Part shown: positions 55,906-64,000 of the stretch, in pieces
How positions within the stretch are numbered: position 1 is the first letter of the stretch
How the letters are laid out: each line of letters starts with the position of its first letter
Assembly: GCF_910592395.1 (NCBI RefSeq)
Contig: NC_088312.1
Coordinates: 17,613,292 to 17,677,291 of the forward strand
Direction: 5' to 3'
From: Lineus longissimus
Lineage: Eukaryota; Nemertea; Pilidiophora; Heteronemertea; Lineidae
Length of the DNA: 64,000 nt
The notes under the pieces: model-generated
Seen by the model: only the letters and a program-made list of their open reading frames with translations
Told to the model about the DNA's origin: nothing
Databases searched by the model: none
Translations under genes and position numbers: made by a program

Positions 55906-56956
55906 CGTCGTCGTCCGTCGTCCGTTAGCAGGGCACGTTTCGTAACTGTTAGAGCTATTGAGTTGAAACTTGGTACACATGTACCCTTATGTAATGACAC
56001 CTTGGAGACCAAGTTTCGGTCCGATTCGTTTCATGGTTTGGCCACCAGGGGGCCAAACGTTAAAAGTGAAAATATGCAATATCTCCCTTAATAGTAGTCG
56101 GGAAATTTTGAAAAAAATATGGTAGGTACTTCTAGCAAAGGTGCATCATATATCCTCCGGGTTTTTGATTTGACCTCCTTTTCAAGGTCACAGAGGTCAA
56201 ATGGTGTAAATTGGCCGTTAGGATGTAACGATGGCACGTTTCTAAACTGCAATGGCTATTGATACCAAATTTGGTACACATTTACCCCTTAGTCAGGTGA
56301 TCTTAGGGACCGAAGTTTGGTCCAATATGATTCACCACTTGTCCACCAGGGGGCAAAATCCAAAAACCTTAAAAATGTAATTATTCCTTAACTTCTTGCC
56401 CGATTGCCACCAATTTGATATCATGGGTACATCTAACCACCATACAGTATATGTCACACAGTTTTTTAATTTGACCTTCTTGTCAAGGTCACAGAGGTCA
56501 AATGTCGTAAATTCGCCGTCAGGCCGTAACTATGGCACGTTTCTTAACTGCAATGACTATTGATCACAAATTAAGTACACATGTACCCCTTGGTCAGGTG
56601 ATCTTAGGTACCGAAGTTTGGTGCGATCTGATTTGCCGTTTGGCCTCCAGGGAGGGGGCCAAATCCTAATCTCTTCAAAATGCCATTATTCCTAGTAATG
56701 ACTTGCCCGATTGGCAACAATTTTATATCATAGGTACATCTAATTCTAACAACCATTCAATGTGTCACCCGGGTCTTCTTTGATTTGACCTACTTTTCAA
56801 GGTCACAGAGGTCGAATGTATTGTAAATTGGCCATTTTGGGGAAATTGTAATTGCTTGGACCTACATCAAACCTAACACTACATGACACAATACCATGCT
56901 CTTTATCCATCTTTCCTCCACATGAGGTGAGCACAATGGCCCTGGCCATTTCATTA
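55783..56956 (+). repeat. AGCTCACC-family repeat nested in the LINE
   Basis: Complete copy: TTTTAGCTCACCTCTTAGCA + GAGGTGAGCT hairpin at 55785-55811, (GTC)n, about three ~300-bp units (GCACGTTTC at 55933, 56234, 56535) with AGGTCA clusters, and the end GGTGAGCACAATGGCCCTGG at 56926. ATCCT occurs on both sides (55778-55782, 56957-56961), a probable 5-bp target duplication. This is the best-defined member of the family in the window. Confidence 0.85.
55831..55923 (+). repeat. (GTC)n microsatellite
   Basis: About 30 GTC/CGTC repeats with a few interruptions. Any reading frame through it gives homopolymer (D, T or R) and is not a gene. Confidence 0.95.
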
Positions 56957-58221
56957 ATCCTCCTAACCGCATAATGATAAACCGCCCTAGTCCGTCGACG
57001 TATGTCGGCAACTATACCATTATGTGGTCGACCGTTATCTACCCAAATAGAATGCCATAAAATGGCCTTTTCTCTGTATTCTTTCACCTTATCATTCCAG
57101 TCTGCAGTACCCGGAGCTTGTTTAATTTTTGAACTTGGGATTGTGGCCTTACTGGCATTTAAGCATGCCTCAGTAATTGCATTGTGGAACAACTCAATTT
57201 CCTCATGATGTATATCGCAAAAAGGATTCCTACAGTTGATAGCCTCAAATGGGATATGTATATCACCCAAGTACCCATCGAGCAAGACACCGTAATTTAC
57301 TATGTCTCCCGGTTTAGCCTTTTCCCGCACCGCCTCCAACCTAGGCGCATTTGCCTTAGGGTTGCCGCGTACCATTTGAGGGACATCCATACCAAGATGC
57401 AAACTGGAATGATCAGATATATTATGACCCATATGACAAGCCTTATACAGGTTGATGCGTTCACACACGCTTTCAGATACTATAAATTGGTCAATTAAGG
57501 ATCTACCACCATTCGCCTTACTCTCGTAAGTATAATCTACTTGTGCTACCTCTTGGTCTAAAGCAAAAACAAGATTTTCTTCTGCCGCAAATTCCATCAA
57601 TGCCCTCCTAAATTGCGACTGCATTCTACTTAGGTCCGTATTAAAATCACCACCTATGACCACATATGGTGTGTCATGCGCTTGCAATATAGCAGCTATT
57701 TCCCTCAAAGTGTTCTGAAATTCAGTCATATTGTGTTGACTACCATTGTCCGTTGGCATGTAAACATTAACCAGAATAATACAGTTATCAAGTGAATCGA
57801 CATTGATAGTTACAGCACACACCCTTTTAGAGTCCCATTCAACCGGAGTAACAACTCCTTTGAAATTTGCATCCCACGCTATAGCTACACCACCATAGGG
57901 TCTCCCGGCCAACAAGGAAGTATCTTCCATACCAGATACCCCGTGGACATTTACATTCTCCCCAATGCCACCTATAACTTCATTAATTTTCCCATTAAAG
58001 AGCCAGTGTTCCTGTAACAACAAGAACTCAGTCTTACCAAATAGTTCACTAATGTAGTCCTTTCGTCCTGGCCCAAGGCCGTTACTGTTGTATGAACAAA
58101 AATTCCACACACTCATGACAGTCAATAAAAGTAAGATTGTCTTTATACACATCATCATTAATTTGTATCTTGGGACTCCTTTGGAGCAAAGTATTTCCAA
58201 ATACCAACACCTGCCGGCCAC
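56957..58221 (-). pseudogene. LINE ORF2 endonuclease domain
   Basis: WNFCSYNSNGLGPGRKDYIS starts the APE-like domain, with FLLLQEHWLF (metal-binding Glu), GGVAIAWD, NVYMPTDNGS, VVIGGDFNTDLSRMQSQ (GDFN), YTYESKANGGRSLIDQFIVS (DQ) and NISDHSSL (SDH). All signature motifs are present, so the domain looks catalytically complete. After it, a ~150-residue linker ends YHYAVRRI, where the AGCTCACC repeat cuts ORF2. Confidence 0.88.
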
Positions 58222-59589
58222 ATGTTTTCGTCGAACAACCGCTGGAATTGTGATTTTGGAACCCTTAGTCTGTAAGACTTATACTTGGCTTTCTCATTGG
58301 ACTTAAGCTCAAGTTCGTTCACCTTAAACCCTTTGTCAGAAATAAAACTCCTCAACTTATCCTCAGTTGTTTCAGCGTCCAGTCGGAAGATAAATTGGTC
58401 TCTATTGGGCTCAGGGGCCCCCTTAATCACACAGTCAGATTTACTACCCATAATCACATTTCGATTTTTGTTCACCTTCTTTCTCGTCACTAAGGTATAG
58501 TCATCGGACTCGACACTTCCTTTAGAACGTAAGGAGCTGTTGCTCCCCCTTAGCCTCAGTACAGCTGGCGGTACCATAAGATTTGAAGACTGTCTTGCAG
58601 TACCCCTCCCTCTGCCTCTTCCCCCTCGTCTCCCGCGCCCACTCACTACTCGGGTCTGAGAGGGACTGACCGCACTCTGACTCTGAAGAACCTTAGCATA
58701 ACTGTCATGACTGTCAAGCAATTTACTTTCTGCCGGTGCGGTCCTTGTTCTGCTGACAGATCCCAAGCACTATCTCTCCACTCATCAGGTTGAAATCTTT
58801 CCAGTCAGTGGCAATTCCACTAGGCGCAGGAGGCATGGCTGGACCAGTCCCCATCCCCCCCTTGCCTGTATCGCCCCGATCGTCGACCTTAGATTGGATT
58901 TCGGTAATCACTAACGTGTTCTTGACCACCCTATCCTCTACCGTACCTACTTTCTCTTCGAGTTTATTTAGTCTCTCGATAATCGAAATATTGTTCATTT
59001 CCCTCGGCAGGGAACGAGGAATGGAACCTAAATCCACAGCAGGTACTGCTAATACCGGCATCCTACTAGCTTTATCTAGTGAATTTAATGCGTTGATAAT
59101 GTCAATTGTATTTGATTCTTCTTCCTTCTTAACAGTCGTTGTTTTCTTCACCTTCAATCTACCTATTACATCACTGCCGACCTTGTCCCAAAGGACCTTT
59201 TTAGCATTCATTATTTGCCCTTTAGTATAGTAGTCAATGACTGCGTTCTTAATCTGTTCGTTGGTACCGGACTGTAGCCCGTACCACATATACGCTAGCA
59301 ATGGGTGTAGTATCGTGACCACATCACTTTGCTTATCGCAATCACTGATAGGCTCCTCCACATGATCCTCCACATCATCGCGTGCGGCCTCACCTTCCTC
59401 AGCCCCGCCATCTGCCGGTCGGTGGGCACTACATCCGTCACTCATTTTAGACACTTTATGTTCTGGACTTATTTTCTCGAGCTCGTCTGGTGTGAGGTCA
59501 CCAAATTGCCTTTTCCCTGTCGCATTGGAAGGCGTGCAATTATTGCCCCACACCGAATCACACTCCGCTGATGTTTTTTGTTGACTCAT
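58158..59589 (-). pseudogene. LINE ORF1 (frameshifted)
   Basis: Frame 58723-59589 begins MSQQKTSAECDSVWGN and includes an acidic region, then a coiled-coil-like heptad run IIERLNKLEEKVGTVEDRVV. Frame 58158-58766 continues with an RGG-like basic stretch (GRGRRGGRGRGRGTARQ) and a C-terminal fold with FIFRLDAETTEDKLRSFISD, KYKSYRLRVPKSQF and WPAGVGIWKYFAPK, the pattern of an RNA-binding domain in LINE ORF1 proteins. The two frames overlap at 58723-58766 and need one shift. ORF1 ends overlapping the start of the endonuclease frame. Confidence 0.75.
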
Positions 59590-59928
59590 AATCTACTTGT
59601 CTTGACCACAGCACTAATCTGCTCCCATTCATGCGTGACGAACAATTTGATCGTTGCTTGTGGCTCCAAGAATGCTATATGTACGTACATAGGTCTGTCT
59701 ATGTACAATGGCGCCTTGTTCGAAAGGAATGAAACCTTCCACACATCTATGAAGGGAATTTTACTAGTCTTTACCCCGATATCTTACAATATCAGTGTCC
59801 TCACACAACTATAATTCAATATGACCGAACAAATATCTCCCTAGTTATCTCAATATTGAGAAAAAACTACTTTTGACAGCACTCGGAACTCAAGTTAACG
59901 GCCATGACTGTCGCCGCGCCCTCTATCA

Positions 59929-60686
59929 TCGGACATAACTTCTTGGGTGAGAATATTGTGTAGTTTCACTTGGTCAGGAACAAGCTGAAATGGATTTTCA
60001 TTCCTCTCTATTGTGGCGATGATGGCTTGAACTTTCTGTTCCCCTGTTGCTATCTCGGCTTTACTGATGACATGTTCGTCGTATAGACTGCAGCTAACTC
60101 CACTTAATTCCCTGAATAAGTTGCTTATTGCCAGCATTTCATGATAGACAAGCTCCCACATTGCCACGAATTTCTTCTTTCTTGTGTTGCCAATAATTCC
60201 AGATGCACTCTTCTGCGACCTATTGATGGTTTGCTCTAAAGCCATATCAGCTCCAACTGCATTGAATTTTCCGTGAGTTCTCTTCACAACAAATTTACCA
60301 GCCATGAAGGCCTGATGTACCCCTGGTGCTGTGCCAGGTAGTTTGTGCATATCCTCTAGATATAAAGAACACCACCTCAGGTAATTTGTCGAATCAAAGG
60401 CTGCAAAAACGGGAAGCAAGGCCTGAACTGCCTGCAGATGCAGTGCCCAATCTCCATCACGGTCAGCACGAACAAGGTTTTCAACTTGCTGTATGAGATG
60501 GATGAATGTGTCCCAATACTTGAAGGTTTCATTGCTACTCCTTGCATCATCAATGAAGTGGTCAAAGTTACTGAAGAGGTCAGAGCTGTTTTCCTCAAAG
60601 TTCCGGAAAATGGCTGCACTTTCATTAGAAGATGAAGCAACCTTCCCTTTCAAGTCTACGAACATGTCCAGTTTCTCTTTGTGCAC
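59929..60686 (-). pseudogene. FEN-like element protein, N-terminal part
   Basis: A 250-residue stretch: WDTFIHLIQQVENLVRADRD, LHLQAVQALLPVFAAFDSTN, YLRWCSLYLEDMHKLPGTAP, AFMAGKFVVKRTHGKFNAVG, ADMALEQTINRSQKSASGII and WELVYHEMLAISNLFREL. No named domain is recognised. The DMALEQTINR and GKFNAVGAD phrases recur, by memory, in invertebrate proteins that end in the nuclease/CXC module, which supports one original gene with 52124-53772. It is open from the inner edge of the right inverted repeat up to the LINE (EVMSDD). Start uncertain: GTG at 60686 is preceded by AG and may be an exon edge. Confidence 0.7.
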
Positions 60687-60689
60687 CTG

Positions 60690-61456
60690 TCCACGTCTTT
60701 TTTCATGTAAACCAATTTACCATATTTAAAGTTTATGGTATCTGATCCTAAACATGAGCTGTCCAGCTACTTTGCGAAGGTCCAGTAAGGGTTAATAAAA
60801 CATATTCAGGAAAGGAAGCATAAAAACAGTCAAATATTGCTCAAGTAATGTATGTGTTGGTAGTATACTGCATGCACAATATGCTATAATGCTTGAGTGC
60901 ATGATACCCATTAATTGCATTTTTCAATTGATATAATATAATGTTCTCAGGCATAAAAGGCCCTACAATGCTTATCAAAACAATATAGAGCATCTTTTCT
61001 AACATTTCCATGTATTACAAATGTAAAAATAGATGAATCCATGATTTGGCAGGTTAATTTTGGCGCAATGGTCAAATTTTCACTTGTACCCGATTTTTGT
61101 GACCTTTTGACCTTTGGTGACCTCATTAATGTACTAATTTGCATAATAATTGTTTTAATGAATAGAGTACTTCAATACAAACATTTTAAGGGGTATTTTA
61201 TTGTTCTGTGATGTATACTTTTAAAAATATAGTGATTTGTGTTTCCCCTACCCCTAAATTTTGGTTGCAATAGGGCGTTGATGGGCGTGGCTTATGACAT
61301 CATTTTCTCGGTTATTGCCGGGTTATCAAAAGCCTACCCAAACTTTTTTGATGTGCCACATGGTGTACTTTAGTAATATGAAAAGAAACTTAGGGCACCT
61401 CTCATGCACACGGGGACCCCCTCAGCCTATGGATTATTGCGGGTTCCGTCAAATGC
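60690..61456 (-). repeat. Right long terminal inverted repeat (~767 bp)
   Basis: Inverse complement of 51210-51950. The inner edge TCCACGTCTTTTTTCATG abuts the protein frame; the outer edge is CCGTCAAATGC. Confidence 0.93.
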
Positions 61457-61577
61457 ATGCCAAGTTTCGGCAATCTAGCCCCAGTGGTTATGAAACATGC
61501 TTTTGCTTATGGATGCTGATGACGGATGTTGGATGCCACAGTATCGTATAAGCTCCGCACAGGTGAGCTAAAACCCA
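61457..61577 (-). repeat. AGCTCACC-family 5' end, inverted
   Basis: Inverse of TTTTAGCTCACCTGTGCGGAGCTTATACG, then 'catgtttcataaccactggggctagattg' and ACTTGGCATG. It directly abuts the right inverted repeat, without the rest of the family body. Confidence 0.75.
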
Positions 61578-62464
61578 AGTATGAGCTGATTTAAAAACTC
61601 CCGCACTTTTCCATTTGAGGTTCTTCCTTCATGATGTCAGAGAGAATGAGGGAATCCTCGCTAATGAATTGTGGCCTTTTCAATGATTCCGCTAGTTCCT
61701 ATTTTTTGTTAGTTATTGGAGGTGAATGGCAACCTACTTTCAAATCCCCCTAAATCTACAATTTACATTTGGCTGGACATTCCCGCTAAAAAACCGCTCT
61801 GGTCAGTGGAGGCCGCCATATACATCGTATGACGTCTCACGGGTAAACTGTATTTTGAACGATTTAAATGCTTGCTACTTACTCTTTAAGAAAAGATTAA
61901 TGCAAAAAGATGTTTTTCTGAAGCCATCTTTGGTATCATTTTTGAATCGATCAAACAGTAGGCGCAATGAATTTCTTTCCCCGGCTTCTGTCGATAAAAT
62001 TGTCAAATTCCGCTATAACATGTGCAAAATCTTGCTGAATAGATTTAGAACGTGCTATTACCTTTTTTGTGCATTTCAAACTTCAAAATGCTGTTTTAAA
62101 TCCTTTATTATGTCGCCTCTTTTGTTGACAGATCGTAATACACAGGGGATACACATCATTTAGCATTGCGTAAAAATATCGTCTGTGGTCTAAATTACTC
62201 CCAGGATTGTTTCAACCCCAACATAAGCCTTAACCAATGAGAAAAGTAACGAAATTATCCTCACGAAGTATAATTTGTTTAATAACTCTCTCATTTTTCA
62301 AGATATTGAGTATGATTGAAGTTTGTTCAATTAGCGAACATGAAGTTAAACAATGCTTCAATAGGTGGCAGTTCTGACTGGGCAATTTGAATAATGAGCT
62401 CTGGTGAATGGCAAGTGGTAATGCCCACGGGGAATGAGTACAAAAATAGTTTGCCTCTGTGATC
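61578..62464. other. Intron, no gene seen
   Basis: A 145-codon + frame (61726-62163) has no domain or clear codon bias. The rest is AT-rich. Confidence 0.35.
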
Positions 62465-62660
62465 ATGGTGGATAGCGGCTTAGTGACCAAATGTACTGTT
62501 CAATGAACTGCCGCTTATGTACTCGACGACGTGAGTTGAAAATCAGTATGTGAAATGAAACATGGAACTATTGAAAAAAATGTTGCAATGTAGCGGCCTG
62601 GACTCTTGCTTGATGCAATTTACTTTCCTTCAGATGATAAAGCGATGGTTTTTGTCGTCG
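62465..62660 (+). repeat. Dispersed repeat shared with 7.11-7.31 kb
   Basis: GCGGCTTAGTGACCAAATGTAC, GAACTGCCGCTTATG, GTAGCGGCCTGGACTCTTGCTTGATGCAAT and TCCTTCAGATGATAA follow the same order as 7115-7285. Confidence 0.75.
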
Positions 62661-62689
62661 TTTCCACACGATAACTTGAGAATGGCTTT

Positions 62690-63320
62690 TTAGCTCAGCT
62701 GACAAAGTCAGTGGAGCTAGTCAAATAGCTATTCGTTTGGTGTCCGTCCTTCCATTCATCCATCCTGCCATCCTTCCATCTAGCCATCTGTAGACAAGTT
62801 GGGCATTTTGTAATCATACAACCGAGGCACTTCAAATCTAGTCTTGCTTATAAACACCGCAGAAAATGTTGCTTACGGAAAAAAATTTGGGCGATTCGAC
62901 TCAAATTCAGCTCCCCAGGGGGCAAAATGCGTAAATGAAAAAAAAAAAAATTTTGACGCTCTATTCCAGCAGATGAAAGCTTGAAATAAAGTTGAAAAGG
63001 TCTTCATGATACAGAAGTTTTGATATAAAATAGATTAGTGTCGATTTATATCACCAGTTGGCGGTAGTGAGCAAAACTGTTGTTTGACCCCGGATGATTC
63101 CGCTTTAAATTTCCCGCCGCGAACTGACATGAAAACCTTGAACCAGGTAATACCGGACTGCTGGTATTGCCAGTGCATCCACTGTATGAACGTCTGGGGT
63201 AAATTAATGAGGCAGCTCGACCCTCCACTGCGCGGTCGAGGTTACCTGGAGTACTATCATCAAGAAAATGGCGGTGACCTTTTTATTTCTACCGGAGCGA
63301 TGATTTTGTAAGTGACAAAT
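62690..63320 (+). repeat. AGCTCAGCTGAC-family repeat, copy 3
   Basis: TTTTTAGCTCAGCTGACAAAGTCAGTGGAGCT forms a 5' stem (GCTGAC/GTCAGT). The rest matches copies 1 and 2, including CAGCTCCCCAGGGGGC, TCCAGCAGATGAAAGCTTGAAATAAAG and the end at GTGACAAATTTTC. The 63321-64000 remainder is unrecognised intron. Confidence 0.8.
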
Positions 63321-64000
63321 TTTCTTATTTAAGCCTTCACGGAAATGTATTTTGGTACGAAACTTCACACGTTTATAGAAAAGATCAACGAGAATGTGTT
63401 CAAATGCCCTCATAACGATGAGTTCAACGGAATTTGATCAAAACAACCTTCGAATGGAGTCAACTTTCTTTGCGAAATTGAAGCGACGACCTCATTATTG
63501 ATCGTAATTTATGCAGATCTGAGTCCAGCTGATGGGTGATGTTCTGATTAATTTTGTGTTCAAACTATTGGAAACTTCGGAAATTAGTTCTATTAGTTCT
63601 ACTATTCTGCTGGAGTATATCATAGCCATTGATGTTGACAGCTAAAAGCACGAAAACTTTGTTTATTTATCAAACTGTATCGAGTGTTATCGAATCGAAT
63701 GGATGTGTCGATCGTCGGGGCGGATTGATATGTGGTTGTGCGTCCAAGGCGATTAGGTCATTCAGTTAGTTTGAGAAAGATCATGATCATGAAGATGCGT
63801 GTTGTGTTATCATAACCGGAAAAAAATTTGAAGTTATTAGTGGTGTTGTCATTGCCATTTTTTGCATGGAATGATAGTTCGAGAGCTCTCATCGACGTAT
63901 TCAGCATTTACGGAAAGTAGGTCCGGATTTGGCAACACGCCAGCTGTCTCACATGTTCCTCCTGGAGTCACCAGGTGCTACAGCCAACACTGTACAATCA

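Larger units (their letters stand above)
53773..59921 (-). mobile_element. Non-LTR retrotransposon (ORF1 + EN/RT) nested in the FEN-like gene
   Basis: 6149 bp, flanked by TCTATCA at 53766-53772 and 59922-59928, a 7-bp target duplication. It contains ORF1, an apurinic-type endonuclease and RT in order on the - strand, and is near full length. ORF2 is split by an AGCTCACC-family repeat (55783-56956), and both ORF1 and RT have a frameshift. The clade is not assigned. Confidence 0.9.
51210..61456 (-). mobile_element. Long-TIR element encoding a FEN-like nuclease protein
   Basis: Two inverted repeats of ~740-770 bp enclose a single - strand gene in two pieces (60686-59929 and 53772-52124). The pieces are separated only by a non-LTR retrotransposon with its own target duplication. 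Without it the element is about 4.1 kb, and coding sequence nearly fills the space between the repeats. The left flank is a Penelope scrap and the right flank an AGCTCACC-family copy, so no target duplication is visible. I do not recognise a named DNA transposon superfamily with this protein; related proteins seem common in corals, molluscs and fish, from memory. Confidence 0.75.

Noticed and set aside
55629-56012. Frames encoding long Arg, Asp or Thr runs
   Set aside because: Translation of the (GTC)n microsatellite.
58790-59571. + frames opposite LINE ORF1
   Set aside because: Shadows of ORF1 on the - strand.
61726-62163. 145-codon + frame
   Set aside because: No domain, no neighbours of related type, AT-rich composition; probably chance.
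48449-64000. Terminal HACE1 exon
   Set aside because: Read for the SRVPxGGF and TCxNxLxLP coding pattern in + frames; none found. The LKLP in a - strand frame near 31.66 kb is unrelated repeat sequence.

Overview
The window is animal nuclear DNA. Its only recognisable cellular gene is a set of five coding exons on the + strand for the HECT ubiquitin ligase domain of HACE1. The exons lie at 2656-2805, 20023-20084, 30195-30329, 30739-30870 and 48282-48448. Consensus AG/GT borders and codon phases agree from one exon to the next. The earlier exons (ankyrin repeats, linker, start of HECT) lie upstream. The terminal exon, with the catalytic Cys, was not found and should lie to the right. The repeat families and the HACE1 sequence fit a marine invertebrate; the phylum is not resolved.

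Everything else is intron packed with transposable elements in many nested layers. Region by region: 1-2.6 kb holds old repeat ends and a DNA polymerase B (Polinton/adintovirus-type) scrap. 2.8-5 kb holds two hairpin-ended repeat families. 5.2-6.7 kb and 10.4-14.4 kb are CR1/L2-type LINE remains on the - strand; the second is split by a 1.38-kb solo LTR and by a 713-bp inverted-repeat element. 6.8-10.4 kb holds dispersed repeats, a zinc-finger scrap and a hAT-like element. 16-17.5 kb is an array of ~300-bp units. 17.9-19.8 kb is a second hAT-like element and a BEL/Pao fragment that carries a Tc1-like MITE. 20.3-20.6 kb is a piggyBac-type MITE. 22-28.7 kb is a Penelope-like element split by a Ty3/Gypsy element that itself carries a tRNA-derived SINE. 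31.1-31.5 kb is a near-perfect long inverted repeat. 33.4-38.1 kb is a Gypsy element with near-identical LTRs but damaged reading frames. 39.4-40 kb is a LINE 3' end. 40.9-43.5 kb is an inverted-repeat element with an 11-bp target duplication and a second inverted-repeat structure inside. 44.6-45.7 kb is a tandem duplication, one copy of which carries an insertion.

The most unusual structure is 51.2-61.5 kb. Two ~750-bp terminal inverted repeats enclose one gene, now cut in two by a 6.1-kb non-LTR retrotransposon. The gene product combines an unfamiliar N-terminal region, a FEN1/XPG-like nuclease core and a cysteine-rich (tesmin/TSO1-like) C-terminus. I do not recognise it as a member of a named transposon superfamily, and it is the best candidate here for an undescribed mobile system.

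The ~300-bp intronic repeat units also carry a conserved cluster of AGGTCA nuclear-receptor half-sites, including a DR3 arrangement, and so spread potential regulatory sites through HACE1 introns. Nothing in the window looks like an operon, CRISPR array or prokaryotic feature. All alignments were made by eye.
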